A stretch of 64,000 nucleotides of DNA from Rickettsia canadensis str. McKiel (GCF_000014345.1 NC_009879.1:62001-126000); one strand, 5' to 3'. Counted from the first letter of the stretch, positions 38,948 to 48,320 are shown. Translations and numbers: made by a program. Notes: generated from the sequence alone by a model not told the origin.

Positions 38948-40137
38948 TTGATCGCTCTCTCAATTCTAAGGCAAGCTTCTTCTAGCTCTGTCATAGAAGT
39001 AGCATAAGAAATTCTAAAATACCCCTCTAAGCCGAAAGCAATGCCCGGTACTACGGCAACTTTTGCTTCTTCAAGTAAATATTCGGCAAAATCATTACTA
39101 TTTGTAATAATTTTTGCTAACTTAGTTTTATGTCCAAATATTTTATCGCATTTAATAAATAAGTAAAACGCACCTTCCGGCTTATAGCACTCAAAATATT
39201 TTACTCTTTTCAAAATTGATAAAGCAAGGTCACGCTTTTGCTGAAAACTTAAAGCATTAGTTTCTATATAATCTTGAGGACCGTTTAATGCTTCAATAGC
39301 AGCCATTTGACTTATTGAGCAAGGGTTTGAGGTGTTCTGCGACTGGATAATAGTCATTGCTTTAATTAAAGCTTTTGAACCTACACCATAGCCTATACGC
39401 CATCCCGTCATAGAATAAGCTTTAGATACTCCGTTTACAGTAAATATTCGTTCTTTTAAATCGGGTGCTATTTGAGCTAATGTATAAAATTTAAAATCAT
39501 CAAAAGTAATATGTTCGTAAATATCATCCGACATTACGTTTACATGGGAATACTTTCTTAAAACTTTAGCAATATTTTCTAATTCTTCAAAATTATAACT
39601 CGCCCCTGTCGGATTATTTGGAGAGTTAATAATAAGCCACTTAGTTTTATCCGTAATTAAAGGTTCTAAAGCTTCCGCACTTAATTTAAAATTATTTTCA
39701 ATTCCACAATTTACAAAAACCGGTGTTCCTAGGCTAAGTGCAACCATATCAGGATATGAAACCCAATAAGGAGCGGGAATAATTACCTCATCCCCTTTAT
39801 CTAAAGATGCCATAAACAGATTATATATAACTTGTTTACCGCCGGCACTAACTATTATTTCATCAAGTTCGTAATCTATATTATTTTCACGTTTGAACTT
39901 GTCTTTTATTGCTTGCTTTAAAGTTAGCATACCATCAACATTAGTATATTTGGTAAAGCCGTCTTTAATAGCTTTAATCGCTGCTTCCTTAATGTTATCA
40001 GGCGTATCAAAATCAGGTTCACCGGCACCGAGTGCAATAATATCAATACCTAGTCTTTTAAGCTCAAGAGTTTTTTTTACGATTGCAAGGGTTGGTGACG
40101 GCTTTATAGAATTTAGCCTCGTAGAAATAATTGACAT
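38917..40137 (-). CDS. aatA: Aspartate/prephenate aminotransferase
   Basis: A 406-residue PLP-dependent class I aminotransferase (subgroup 1-beta). Conserved pieces are GAGEPDFDTPDNIKEAAIKAI, SAGGKQVIYNLFMA, PAPYWVSYPDM, INSPNNPTGASY, and the PLP lysine in NGVSKAYSMTGWRIGYG. The C-terminal FRISYATSMTELEEACLRIERAI is where the family normally ends. Here the final residues NVIPTNTGIQ come from a palindromic element, so the C-terminus has been rewritten by the insertion without breaking the enzyme. In Rickettsia it is expected to link aspartate, glutamate and oxaloacetate pools. Confidence 0.95.
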   Translation of the reverse strand: MSIISTRLNSIKPSPTLAIVKKTLELKRLGIDIIALGAGEPDFDTPDNIKEAAIKAIKDGFTKYTNVDGMLTLKQAIKDKFKRENNIDYELDEIIVSAGGKQVIYNLFMASLDKGDEVIIPAPYWVSYPDMVALSLGTPVFVNCGIENNFKLSAEALEPLITDKTKWLIINSPNNPTGASYNFEELENIAKVLRKYSHVNVMSDDIYEHITFDDFKFYTLAQIAPDLKERIFTVNGVSKAYSMTGWRIGYGVGSKALIKAMTIIQSQNTSNPCSISQMAAIEALNGPQDYIETNALSFQQKRDLALSILKRVKYFECYKPEGAFYLFIKCDKIFGHKTKLAKIITNSNDFAEYLLEEAKVAVVPGIAFGLEGYFRISYATSMTELEEACLRIERAINVIPTNTGIQ

Positions 40138-40235
40138 ATATTTTGAGTTTGTATTAATTAGACATTTGTTTGTTACACAGTTCGAATCCAGTAATTAAAA
40201 ATTTTAAAATTAATAAGTTATAGTTGTTTCACTTT

Positions 40236-40273
40236 TCTCTGAATTCCAGCTTCCGCGGGAATGACATACATAG
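40236..40273. repeat. Fragment of a group B palindromic repeat
   Basis: CTGAATTCCAGCTTCCGCGG followed by GAATGACAT matches the right end of group B elements. It lies in the 273-base divergent gap between aatA and the methyltransferase gene, which has no other recognisable content. Confidence 0.5.
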
Positions 40274-40410
40274 TTTTTCTGAGCTACGTAATAAGGCTTG
40301 TTTATAAAAGCAATAATACAGTAATTTTGATCACAATAAAATTATTTTATTTAAAAATTTATCAAGATATGTTTATTATAATAAGTAATATTAAATTTAG
40401 TAATTAAACT

Positions 40411-41418
40411 ATGCTCGGTAAAATAAAAGACAAAATCAAACATGATTGCTTAATTATAATGGATATACCAAATTTTATTAAAAATAAAATTTTAGAATTT
40501 AAAAATTATATCAGTGATTGTAAATATAAATTCTCTCATATAGCTGAAACGAATTATCAGCTTGGACTCGATCATTTATATAGAGGTAATTTAAATGATG
40601 CACTGCTTAGGTTTAAACTAGTCGATAAATTTTTTAATCCTAATAATTCTAAAGTATATTATCAACTTGGATTGGTCTATTTTTTAAAAAATAATTACAG
40701 GCAAGCTATAGAATATTTAGAAAAATCTAATGAAAAATATAAAACTGTATTTATAAATTTTTTGAAAAATTATAATGATATTACTGAAATACCTCAAGAA
40801 ATTTGGGTGCAATATCGCGATTTAACTGCAAAATATTATCCTACTATTTTTAATAACGATAAAAATATCAATCTTCCGTATAGGTTTGTTAATGAAGCAC
40901 TTAAGCAGATATCTGATGTACCGGATAATTACTCTATTTTAGAGCTTGGAAGTAATATAGGGCTTGTAGGTTATGAAATACAAAAACATTTTCCAGAAAG
41001 TTTTACTTTAACCGGCGTAGAAATTTCTGCTTTAATGAATGCTTTACAAGAAACATATTATCCAAATACTAAAATTTACGATCAAATATATAATATTTCT
41101 ATCAATAAATTTTTAAGTCAAAACTCTAATAAATTTGATATTATTTTTAATTTTTGCGGATTATCGTTTACTAACAATTTAGTAGAATATTTTAATTTAA
41201 TATACTCATCTCTGAGTAAACAAGGGTATTTTGCCCTTTGTTTACCTACTTCTGTAAAGACACAGTTTTCAGTAAAACGCAAAGAATTTATTTTTAACTT
41301 AAATGAAATAAATAATTTTTTACAAAAAAATAATTTTACTATATTCACTTCGGAAGAAATAATACTAGCGGAACACAATAAATATAGTATTATTGTTTGT
41401 TGTAAGAAAACAACATAA
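40411..41418 (+). CDS. TPR-containing SAM-dependent methyltransferase
   Basis: A 335-residue protein. Residues about 45-110 form two tetratricopeptide units ([24 protein letters not shown] and [25 protein letters not shown]). A class I methyltransferase domain follows, with motif [16 protein letters not shown] (about 176-190), then [14 protein letters not shown] and [11 protein letters not shown]. The arrangement resembles TPR methyltransferases of unknown substrate in alphaproteobacteria. The mlaA start lies 4 bases after its stop, so it probably shares a transcript with the Mla genes. Target unknown. Confidence 0.82.
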   Translation: MLGKIKDKIKHDCLIIMDIPNFIKNKILEFKNYISDCKYKFSHIAETNYQLGLDHLYRGNLNDALLRFKLVDKFFNPNNSKVYYQLGLVYFLKNNYRQAIEYLEKSNEKYKTVFINFLKNYNDITEIPQEIWVQYRDLTAKYYPTIFNNDKNINLPYRFVNEALKQISDVPDNYSILELGSNIGLVGYEIQKHFPESFTLTGVEISALMNALQETYYPNTKIYDQIYNISINKFLSQNSNKFDIIFNFCGLSFTNNLVEYFNLIYSSLSKQGYFALCLPTSVKTQFSVKRKEFIFNLNEINNFLQKNNFTIFTSEEIILAEHNKYSIIVCCKKTT

Positions 41419-41422
41419 ATCA

Positions 41423-42178
41423 ATGAGAATTTTAATTATACTATCTATTATACTATGCTCATTATTCGCAAGAGCTGATCTTGAATATGTTGATAATGAC
41501 ATATATAATTATAATGGTGGAAGAAATGAAAAGGGTTGTTTAGAAGTTTATGATCCATATGAAAAATTTAACCGTAAAGTGTTTGCATTTAATTCTGCGT
41601 TAGATTACATAATATTACGCCCTTTAGCGGTGGGTTATAAGAATATCACGAATGATTATGTAAAAGCGCGTGTTAATAGTTTAGTTAGTAATATTGATAC
41701 ACTGCTTACGGCGGTAAATTATGGACTTCAGTTAAATTACGATAAAACTATGAAAAGCGTTTGGCGGTTTCTCATTAACACGACGCTTGGTATAGGCGGT
41801 TTATTTGACGTGGCAGGTAAAGTAGGTTTGCCGTCTGATCGTCAAACCTTTGGTAATACTCTTGCGCATTATGGAGTAGCTCCGGGTCCTTATTTAGTGT
41901 TACCGATAATCGGTAGTACTAATGCAAGAGATATGACGGATCTGATATTTACTAACTATGTTCTTAATCCCTTAATGTATTACACTCGTAATGATTTTGA
42001 GCTTGGAGTATTGGTAGTTAGTAAAATAAACAATCGGTGTGTTGTATTACCGTTTAGTGATTATGTAATGAAGAATTCTACTGACCCTTATGTGGCTATT
42101 AGATCGGCATTACATCGTGCTCGTGAAGCATCGGTTCAATATCCTGAGAATTTTAAATGTCCTAAACCTAAAAATTAA
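41423..42178 (+). CDS. mlaA: Outer-membrane phospholipid transport protein MlaA (VacJ)
   Basis: A 251-residue MlaA that removes misplaced phospholipids from the outer leaflet of the outer membrane and passes them to MlaC. After the signal peptide comes YDPYEKFNRKVFAFNSALDYIILRP, then NTTLGIGGLFDVAGKVGLP, FGNTLAHYGVAPGPYLVLPIIGSTNARD, all diagnostic. I start at ATG 41423 (MRILIILSIILCSLFARA); the frame is open 10 codons upstream into the methyltransferase. The only cysteine in the signal region is in SIILCSL, a poor lipobox, so lipid anchoring is doubtful. mlaC follows by 16 bases. Confidence 0.93.
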   Translation: MRILIILSIILCSLFARADLEYVDNDIYNYNGGRNEKGCLEVYDPYEKFNRKVFAFNSALDYIILRPLAVGYKNITNDYVKARVNSLVSNIDTLLTAVNYGLQLNYDKTMKSVWRFLINTTLGIGGLFDVAGKVGLPSDRQTFGNTLAHYGVAPGPYLVLPIIGSTNARDMTDLIFTNYVLNPLMYYTRNDFELGVLVVSKINNRCVVLPFSDYVMKNSTDPYVAIRSALHRAREASVQYPENFKCPKPKN

Positions 42179-42194
42179 CTTAAAAGAGGATTAT

Positions 42195-42794
42195 ATGCAC
42201 AAAATGATTACAGGTTTATTTCTGTTAGTTATAACGTTTTCTGCCTATTCTAATGAGAAAGTGCCTGCCGGTTTAAACGATTACATCACTAATTTAGTAA
42301 ATGAAGCTTCAATTACACTAAATAATAGCAGTTTATCTCAAGAAGCAAAAATTTCTAAAGCTCGTGAGTTAATATACAATAACTTAGACTTTAACTGGAT
42401 GGCTAGATATACTTTAGGACGTAATGGAGTAAAAACTTTATCTAATGAACAAATCAGGGAATTTATAAAAATTTACTCTAAATATGTTACTAAAGCTTAT
42501 ACTGATTTAATAAAAGATTATAAAGGTGCAAAGCCTAAAATAGTAGGAGTACGTGCGTTAAATTCTACTGATTTTATGGTTGCTATGAATATTATTAGTA
42601 ATAAAGGACAAGATCCTATTAAAGTAGAGTATTTAATACGCGAAATGAAAAAAGACGGAAAAGGTTTTTTTAAAGTTTCTGATATAATTACAGAAGGCGT
42701 AAGTCTTATTGGAGCTCAACAAGATGAGTTTATAAATACTTTAAAGAATGAAGGTTTTGATCAATTAATACAAAATTTACAAAGTCGTTCTTAA
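42195..42794 (+). CDS. mlaC: Periplasmic phospholipid-binding protein MlaC
   Basis: A 199-residue ABC-transporter auxiliary (Ttg2D/MlaC) protein with signal peptide MHKMITGLFLLVITFSAYS. The family region includes LIYNNLDFNWMARYTLGRNGVKTLSNEQIREFIKIYSKYV and the later FKVSDIITEGVSLIGAQQDEF, the usual MlaC ending. I start at ATG 42195 with AGAGGA 5 bases upstream; the frame is open further into mlaA, but those 35 codons are not MlaC-like. It shuttles phospholipids between MlaA and the MlaFEDB complex, whose MlaE and MlaF genes lie at 45.1-46.7 kb. Confidence 0.93.
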   Translation: MHKMITGLFLLVITFSAYSNEKVPAGLNDYITNLVNEASITLNNSSLSQEAKISKARELIYNNLDFNWMARYTLGRNGVKTLSNEQIREFIKIYSKYVTKAYTDLIKDYKGAKPKIVGVRALNSTDFMVAMNIISNKGQDPIKVEYLIREMKKDGKGFFKVSDIITEGVSLIGAQQDEFINTLKNEGFDQLIQNLQSRS

Positions 42795-42815
42795 ATGCGG
42801 TGTCATCACTAACAC

Positions 42816-42916
42816 GTCATTGTAAGCATTTGCTCGGAGCGTGGCAATCCAGAAAGATTATAGCATTTTTTACTGGATTGCTTCGTTAATTACTTCGTAA
42901 TTTTCATCGCAATGCA
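42816..42916. repeat. Palindromic repeat (group C)
   Basis: CGTCATTGTAAGCATTTGCT and GTGGCAATCC on the left mirror GGATTGCTTCGTTAATTACT and TTTTCATCGCAATGCAG on the right, around TAGCATTTTTTACT. It lies between mlaC and the broken prs. Confidence 0.65.
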
Positions 42917-42939
42917 GGTAAACAACATAACCCACTCAC

Positions 42940-43805
42940 ATGAAAATCCTAATAGTTAGTTAGTAATGAGCTACTTGTATCTCGTTTAGCTATAGCATTA
43001 AATATTAATATATTGAGTAGAGAATTACATGTTTCAATGATTCCGCAATAAAAGTAGAAATTCAAGAAGCGCTTCATAATGAAGATGTAATCGTAGTACA
43101 ATCTACTTCAAAACCAGTGAACGATCTACTAATTGAGCTGTTCTTGCTAGTAGATGCAGCAAAAAAAAGTGCAAGTAAATAATATTGATAATGCCTTATT
43201 TTAGTTATGCAAGGGCAATATAGGTTTTAATTAATCTACGATTCCTACTAGGTTTAAGACGATTGTTTAGAGAAGTTTTGAGTAAACCATGTAATTACCA
43301 TTGATTTATACACCGATAAAATAGAGCAATTTTTTAATATTCCTGTTTCTAATCTTACGCCTACATATTTATGTATTCCATTTTTAAGAACTTTTAGCAA
43401 TTTCAATGTCGTTGCAGCTGACAAAGGAAAAGTATTGATCGAGTGCAAAAAATTAGTAATTTACTAAATATAGATTCAGCTTATCTGAATACAGAAAGGG
43501 ATATAAATAATAATTGTGAGATGATAGAAATAATAGGTAAAGCCCAGGGGACAAATTGTATATTTAATATTATTAGATAGTGGCGAAACAATCGATAAAG
43601 TAGTAATCTTTTAAAAAAACATTCTGCTTGATCGGTTAATGCTTTTATAACTAATGAAGTGCTTTCTGTTGATTCTAAAGATAAAATTGAAAATTTAGTG
43701 ATAGATAATATTTTTGTACCGATACTACAGAAGTAGGTGACTTATCTACAAAATTTCATATAATATCCGTGTTGCCTATCATCTTAAAAGAGTTAAGAAA
43801 TATAA
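42940..43805 (+). pseudogene. prs: Broken ribose-phosphate pyrophosphokinase (PRPP synthetase) gene
   Basis: From ATG 42940 the pieces follow PRPP synthetase order: FNDSAIKVEIQEALHNEDVIVVQSTSKPVNDLLIELFLLVDAAKK (about 43035-43170), MPYFSYAR, a middle part with NIPVSNLTPTYLCIPFL (about 43335-43390), DRVQKLSNLL-like and INNNCEMIEIIGKAQ, LDSGETIDK, and DIFVTDT/VGDLSTKFHIISVLPIILKELR at the end. Many stops and frameshifts separate them. The enzyme would make PRPP from ribose 5-phosphate. Loss fits a parasite that imports host nucleotides. It ends next to the alr start. Confidence 0.9.
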
Positions 43806-44873
43806 ATGAGCTTGTGTACTCTAGCAATAAATCTATCTGCAATAAAAAATAATTACTTTTTATTACAAGATATTTGCAAAACCTCGTTAGTCGGTGCTGT
43901 CGTTAAAGCTGATGGTTACGGTCTTGGAGCAGTACAAATTTCTAAAGCTTTAATAGAAGAAAATTGTAGACATTTTTTTGTAGCTTCAAGTGAAGAAGGA
44001 GTTAATGTACGCAAAGCTTTAGGCATAGATGTTAATATTTTGGTCTTAAACGGTGTTTTTGAGCATGATGCTTTAGAGCTTATAGAATATAATTTAATAC
44101 CTATTCTAAATAACTTAAAGCAAATCGAAATTTGGCAACAATTCGGTAATTTGAAAAACCTATTATTACCTTGTTATTTACATTTCAATACCGGGATTAA
44201 TCGTCTCGGCTTAAGCTCTAATGAGATAGAGCAGTTAATTAATAATCGTGATTTGTTAAAAGGACTAAATTTACAATATATTATAAGCCATCTAGCTATA
44301 TCCGAGGAAATAGATAATCCTTATAATCTAGAACAATTAAACAAATTTAAAGCTTATTTACGATATTTCCCAAGTATAAAAGCAAGTCTTGCTAATTCTG
44401 GCGGCATATTTTTAGGGCAGGATTACCATTTTGATTTAGTAAGACCAGGGGCTGCTTTATACGGTCTTAACCCTTTGATGCAAAATCCCGTAACCTTAAA
44501 AGCCCCCATAATTCACTTACAGAATTTGACACTAGATAGCCATATCGGTTATAATATGACTTTTACCACTAAGCGTGATAGTGTTATTGCAACATTACCG
44601 CTTGGTTATGCCGACGGATATAGCCGTAATTTTAGTAATCAAGGTAAAGTGTTTATTAACGGTCGCAGCGTTCCTATAGTAGGGCGAGTATCGATGGATT
44701 TGATAAATATTGATGTTACCGATCTACCACCTTCTGATATTTTTCTAGGGCAGGAAGTGGAAATTATTGGCAATCATTGTACGCCTGATAAAATAGCGAG
44801 TATTATTGGTACTATCGGGTATGAGGTATTAACTAGTCTTGGTAATCGATATAGAAGAAAATATACTAGATGA
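43806..44873 (+). CDS. alr: Alanine racemase
   Basis: A 355-residue fold-type III PLP enzyme that makes D-alanine for peptidoglycan. The PLP lysine is K34 in [12 protein letters not shown]. Other marks are [47 protein letters not shown], the catalytic tyrosine in IGYNMTF, and [10 protein letters not shown] with [15 protein letters not shown]. Length is typical. The start abuts the end of the broken prs. The stop codon TGA (44871-44873) touches a palindromic element that fills the gap before mlaE. Confidence 0.95.
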   Translation: MSLCTLAINLSAIKNNYFLLQDICKTSLVGAVVKADGYGLGAVQISKALIEENCRHFFVASSEEGVNVRKALGIDVNILVLNGVFEHDALELIEYNLIPILNNLKQIEIWQQFGNLKNLLLPCYLHFNTGINRLGLSSNEIEQLINNRDLLKGLNLQYIISHLAISEEIDNPYNLEQLNKFKAYLRYFPSIKASLANSGGIFLGQDYHFDLVRPGAALYGLNPLMQNPVTLKAPIIHLQNLTLDSHIGYNMTFTTKRDSVIATLPLGYADGYSRNFSNQGKVFINGRSVPIVGRVSMDLINIDVTDLPPSDIFLGQEVEIIGNHCTPDKIASIIGTIGYEVLTSLGNRYRRKYTR

Positions 44874-44974
44874 ACTTCAAAATTGGCTGTGTCTTCCTAC
44901 AAGTACCGCAGTGCTTACGTATTAAGTATACGCTCCGCTTCTTGTCTTGTAGTCTCCTTGCTCTTTTTGAAGTT
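44873..44974. repeat. Palindromic element at the alr stop codon (group E)
   Basis: Bounded by AACTTCAAAA (44873-44882) and its exact complement TTTTGAAGTT (44965-44974). The interior has CTACAAGTACCGCAGTGCTT and GCTCCGCTTCTTGTCTTGTA. Its first base is the last base of the alr stop codon. No other copy was found in the window. Confidence 0.75.
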
Positions 44975-45045
44975 GATCTTCCTATACCGGCTTATAATAC
45001 CGGATAATTTTTAAAAATGTTATGTTTTTGTAAGGTATATCCTTA

Positions 45046-45090
45046 TATGTCATTCCTGCGAAAGCGGTAATCCAGTAAAACATTTAAAAT
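45046..45090. repeat. Fragment of a group B palindromic repeat
   Basis: TGTCATTCCTGCGAAAGCGG followed by TAATCCAGTAAAAC is the left end of a group B element and lies about 20 bases upstream of mlaE, within the presumed leader. Confidence 0.55.
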
Positions 45091-45107
45091 TATAGCAATA
45101 TACACAA

Positions 45108-45887
45108 ATGTTATTAAATATAGCTAATGCAGTTGGCAAACGTACCATAAAGTTTGCTCAAAATATAGGCAGTTTTTCTCTATTTAGCTTTGCTGCCGTT
45201 AGCAGTATTATAAGACCACCTTTATATTTTAGTTTAATCATTCGGCAATTATTATTTATCGGGTTTTACTCTTTGCCGGTTGTTACTATGACAACTTTTT
45301 TTTCAGGTGCGGTACTTGCATTACAGAGCTATAACGGCTTTTCCCGTTTTTCAGCTGAAAGTTCCATTGCAACGGTAGTAGTATTATCACTGACTAGAGA
45401 ACTTGGACCTGTCTTAGTTGGACTAATGGTAGCAGGAAGAGTTGGAGCATCGATTGCTGCTGAAATAGCAACAATGAGAGTAACGGAGCAAGTAGATGCT
45501 TTATATACTTTATCTACCGATCCTATTAAATATTTAGTTTTCCCAAGAGTGATAACAGCTATGCTTACAATGCCTTGTCTTGTTTTAATCGGCGATGTAA
45601 TCGGTGTTATGGGCGGTTATTTGGTAGGTGTATATAAACTTGGTTTTAATAGTACAGCTTATTTAACCAGTACTTTTCAGTATTTAGAGCCGATTGATGT
45701 AATTTCCGGTCTTGTTAAAGCAGGAGTTTTTGGGTTTATTATTTCTATAATAAGTTGCTATAGCGGCTATTATTCAGGTAAAGGTGCTAAGGGAGTCGGA
45801 AGAGCAACTACCTCGGCAGTAGTAAATTCTTCTATTCTTATCTTAATAAGCAATTATTTAATAACCGAATTATTTTTTAAAGTATAG
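45108..45887 (+). CDS. mlaE: Phospholipid ABC transporter permease MlaE
   Basis: A 259-residue inner-membrane permease with about five or six helices. The conserved cytoplasmic block LTRELGPVLVGLMVAGRVGASIAAEIATMRVTEQVDAL (residues about 97-134) is diagnostic of MlaE, and GKGAKGVGRATTSAVV near the end is also conserved. With MlaF it forms the core of the inner-membrane complex that trades phospholipids with MlaC. mlaF starts 2 bases after its stop. The mammalian-cell-entry subunit MlaD is not present in the window. Confidence 0.95.
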   Translation: MLLNIANAVGKRTIKFAQNIGSFSLFSFAAVSSIIRPPLYFSLIIRQLLFIGFYSLPVVTMTTFFSGAVLALQSYNGFSRFSAESSIATVVVLSLTRELGPVLVGLMVAGRVGASIAAEIATMRVTEQVDALYTLSTDPIKYLVFPRVITAMLTMPCLVLIGDVIGVMGGYLVGVYKLGFNSTAYLTSTFQYLEPIDVISGLVKAGVFGFIISIISCYSGYYSGKGAKGVGRATTSAVVNSSILILISNYLITELFFKV

Positions 45888-45889
45888 AT

Positions 45890-46651
45890 ATGAGTACAAA
45901 AGAAGAATTTAAAATTAAAATTCGGTCATTATATAAATCATTTGCTAATCATAAGGTATTAGACGGAATAGATTTGGATGTAAAAAATGGCAGCTCATTA
46001 GTTATTTTAGGTGGTTCCGGTAGCGGTAAATCGGTTCTAATTAAAAATATAGTAGGGCTGATTAAACCCGATAAAGGTAAAATTTTTATTAATAATGTAG
46101 AAATCCAAGATATCTCAAGTAAACGAAAATTTGAGATTATGGACAGTATAGGCTTTTTATTCCAAGGCGGAGCATTATTTGACTCCTTAAATGTACGTGA
46201 TAATATTACTTTTGAGACTAAAAAATTGTCTAAGAAAGAAAAAAATGACCTTGCCGGTGCAAAGCTTAATTCTGTTGGGTTATCCCCTAGAATACTTGAT
46301 CTTTATCCTTCCGAATTATCGGGAGGAATGCAAAAAAGAGTCGCACTTGCTAGGGCTATTTGTAGTACACCATCGATTTTATTTCTTGATGAACCAACTA
46401 CAGGGCTTGATCCTATAATGGCAAATGTTATCAATGAATTAATTATAAAAATACAAGAGGAACTTGGGGCAACTATGATTACTATAACTCACGATATGAT
46501 TCATGCCAAAAAAATAGCTAAAGAAGTAGCTATGATTTATCAAGGAAAGATTAAATGGTACGGTAGTAAAGATGAAATGTGTAATAGTGATAATCCTTAT
46601 TTAAAACAATTTATAAATGGATTAACTACCGGTCCTATAGACTTTAATTAG
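45890..46651 (+). CDS. mlaF: Phospholipid ABC transporter ATP-binding protein MlaF
   Basis: A 253-residue ABC ATPase. Walker A is GGSGSGKSVL (about residues 42-51), the signature LSGGMQKRVALARAI with the M-Q variation usual in MlaF, Walker B ILFLDEPTTGLDPI, and the switch histidine in ITHDMIHAKKI. It pairs with MlaE, directly upstream with a 2-base gap. It is followed after 42 bases by a small membrane protein gene that may share the transcript. Confidence 0.95.
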   Translation: MSTKEEFKIKIRSLYKSFANHKVLDGIDLDVKNGSSLVILGGSGSGKSVLIKNIVGLIKPDKGKIFINNVEIQDISSKRKFEIMDSIGFLFQGGALFDSLNVRDNITFETKKLSKKEKNDLAGAKLNSVGLSPRILDLYPSELSGGMQKRVALARAICSTPSILFLDEPTTGLDPIMANVINELIIKIQEELGATMITITHDMIHAKKIAKEVAMIYQGKIKWYGSKDEMCNSDNPYLKQFINGLTTGPIDFN

Positions 46652-46693
46652 AGGATAAGAATTTGTCCTAAATCCACATTGTTGAGGTATAAA

Positions 46694-46942
46694 ATGTTAA
46701 GAAATTTATTATGTGTAATAATCTTTTTAGGTATAAATCTAAATGTTTATTCTGTAAATAATAGTTCTTATAAGGCAGATGATATAATAAAAATAGTAAT
46801 TATTCTTGGAATAATTATTTTAATTTTTAGTCCCGCAAAATTTCGTATAGTAGTTATCGGTACTATTTTAGGTTTGACTTTTGCCTATTTCACGTATAAA
46901 TACATTGTACCTATCTTTATTTCTTTACTAAATGGGCCATAA
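46694..46942 (+). CDS. Small membrane protein of unknown function
   Basis: An 82-residue protein with an N-terminal hydrophobic segment that could be a signal peptide or a first helix ([20 protein letters not shown]), a short polar stretch, then two closely spaced hydrophobic helices (about 30-50 and 53-75). I choose ATG 46694 over the TTG at 46679. I do not recognise a family. It sits between mlaF and rpmB; the strong promoter that follows belongs to rpmB. Whether it is linked to Mla function is unknown. Confidence 0.65.
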   Translation: MLRNLLCVIIFLGINLNVYSVNNSSYKADDIIKIVIILGIIILIFSPAKFRIVVIGTILGLTFAYFTYKYIVPIFISLLNGP

Positions 46943-46949
46943 TTACCTC

Positions 46950-46978
46950 TTGACACTAGGGTAGCATTACTTTATACT
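46950..46978 (+). promoter_or_regulatory. Sigma-70 promoter of rpmB-rpmE
   Basis: TTGACA (46950-46955), a 17-base spacer, and TATACT (46973-46978), only one base away from full consensus. It lies 37 bases before the rpmB start codon in the 72-base gap after the small membrane protein. Confidence 0.8.
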
Positions 46979-47014
46979 TCTTATCTGTTGTATATTTAAT
47001 AAGGTATTTAGCTT

Positions 47015-47308
47015 ATGTCTCGTAAGTGCGACCTCACAGGTGTGGGGGTTTTATACGGCAATAATGTATCACATTCTCAGCGTAAAACTAGAAGACGTTT
47101 TGAGCCTAATTTAAGGTCAGTTAAGTTTAAAAGTGATATAACATCTGGAGCATATAGATTATTGGTTAATGCTAGATGTATTAGTTCAGTGGAAAAAGCC
47201 GGTGGTTTTGATGCATATATTCTAAAAGCTGATGATAATGTTTTATCTAGTGCGGCTAGAGCTATTAAGAAAAAAATAATTCAGACTAAAACGGCAAAAT
47301 CATTATGA
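47015..47308 (+). CDS. rpmB: 50S ribosomal protein L28
   Basis: A 97-residue L28. The N-terminal MSRKCDLTGVGVLYGNNVSHSQRKTRRRFEPNLRSV contains the family's SH(S/A)xRKTRRRFxPNL pattern. The C-terminal lysine-rich tail (ARAIKKKIIQTK) is usual in alphaproteobacteria. It overlaps rpmE by 4 bases (ATGA), so L28 and L31 are translationally coupled. A near-consensus promoter lies just upstream. Confidence 0.97.
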   Translation: MSRKCDLTGVGVLYGNNVSHSQRKTRRRFEPNLRSVKFKSDITSGAYRLLVNARCISSVEKAGGFDAYILKADDNVLSSAARAIKKKIIQTKTAKSL

Positions 47309-47541
47309 AAAGTGGTATACATCCAGAATATAAAAAGCTTTTGATTAAAGTAGGGAGTGATGTTTTTAAAACAATGTCAACTCATCCTACAGGTGAGATT
47401 TTAATGGATGTTGATTTTAGAAAGCATCCGGCATGGAATAAAGATTCCGGAAATGTAGTAAATCAATCGAACAAAAGTGTTAGTGATTTTAATAAAAGAT
47501 TCTCAGGTCTTTCTTTCGGTAGTAAGAAAGGAGCTAGTTAG
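47305..47541 (+). CDS. rpmE: 50S ribosomal protein L31
   Basis: A 78-residue L31. It begins MKSGIHPEYKKLLIKVGSDVFKTMSTH, with the invariant HPEY start, and ends with the HPAWN...SVSDFNKRFSGLSF segment typical of L31. The cysteines of the zinc-binding type are absent, so this is a zinc-independent (C-) form. The start overlaps rpmB by 4 bases. No terminator hairpin is evident directly downstream; a palindromic repeat follows at 47599. Confidence 0.96.
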   Translation: MKSGIHPEYKKLLIKVGSDVFKTMSTHPTGEILMDVDFRKHPAWNKDSGNVVNQSNKSVSDFNKRFSGLSFGSKKGAS

Positions 47542-47598
47542 GTTTACATTTTTTGGATTTATTATAAGAAAGCTATGTTTGTTGTGTGGATTAGTTTT

Positions 47599-47690
47599 TC
47601 GTCATTGCAAGGAAATTTACAATAGTAAATTGACAAAGTAATCCAGTTAAAAAATGCTAAAGATTAGCATTTTTTAAGTTTTTTTGGTTG
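47599..47690. repeat. Palindromic repeat (group C)
   Basis: GTCATTGCAAGGAAATTTAC on the left, GTAATCCAGTTAAAAAATGC next, and the hairpin AAAAAATGCTAAAGATTAGC ATTTTTT in the centre. The right half has decayed (TTGGTTGCTACACTTCTTTC). It could also act as terminator for rpmB-rpmE. Confidence 0.55.
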
Positions 47691-47831
47691 CTACACTTCT
47701 TTCAGTCGCTTAGCTCATGATGATTGTATACACAAGCAAGTCTTACGTAAGAATGACAGCCTGAACGTTCCGTATAGTAGTGGATTTATTCACAGTTAAC
47801 ACGGGTATCAAAGTCATTAATTCTCAATTAT

Positions 47832-47908
<77 letters not shown>

Positions 47909-48059
47909 TATTTTATATTTTCAGTAAAGTTATTTTTTAGGTTGTTAAACAACTTGGTAACTCCAAGAAGTTATGATAGTTTCTTGATCGGCATCATTGT
48001 ATAGATCGATGTTATTCTTGCGCTAGTGTTATTGCGTAGATCGGTAAAATCTTTTGGGT

Positions 48060-48258
48060 GTGTTACCACGTGGTTTGAGACCACGGGTTCCAAGAACAAC
48101 TTAAAATACTAATAATTTTAGTATTTTAAACTGGATACCGCGATCAAGTTCACGGAATGAAAAATAATTTTAATATTGATACACATTTTTGATAAAAAAT
48201 ATATAAAAAAGTTTTTTATATGTTTTGTTGGATTCCTGCTTTTAGCTAGAATGATATT
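48060..48258. repeat. Group A element followed by group B element
   Basis: 48060-48162: TGTTACCACGTGGTTTGAGACC, centre hairpin AAAATACTAATAATTTTAGT, then GGATACCGCGATCAAGTTC, matching the intact group A copy at 52706. 48163-48258: AATTTTAATATTGATACACA and AAGTTTTTTATATGTTTTGT followed by GGATTCCTGC, matching the interior and right side of the element at 33856. Together they fill most of the 412-base gap between tRNA-fMet and engB; I see no gene in it. Confidence 0.65.
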
Positions 48259-48320
48259 TTAGCTATTTTCTAAGCTATGCAACAAAACCTAATTTTTTCC
48301 GCAATGATGATTAAAAAACT

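Noticed and set aside
42090..42194. Upstream extension of mlaC inside mlaA
   Set aside because: The ATG at 42195 has AGAGGA in front and begins a proper signal peptide; the extension reads the mlaA sequence in another frame.
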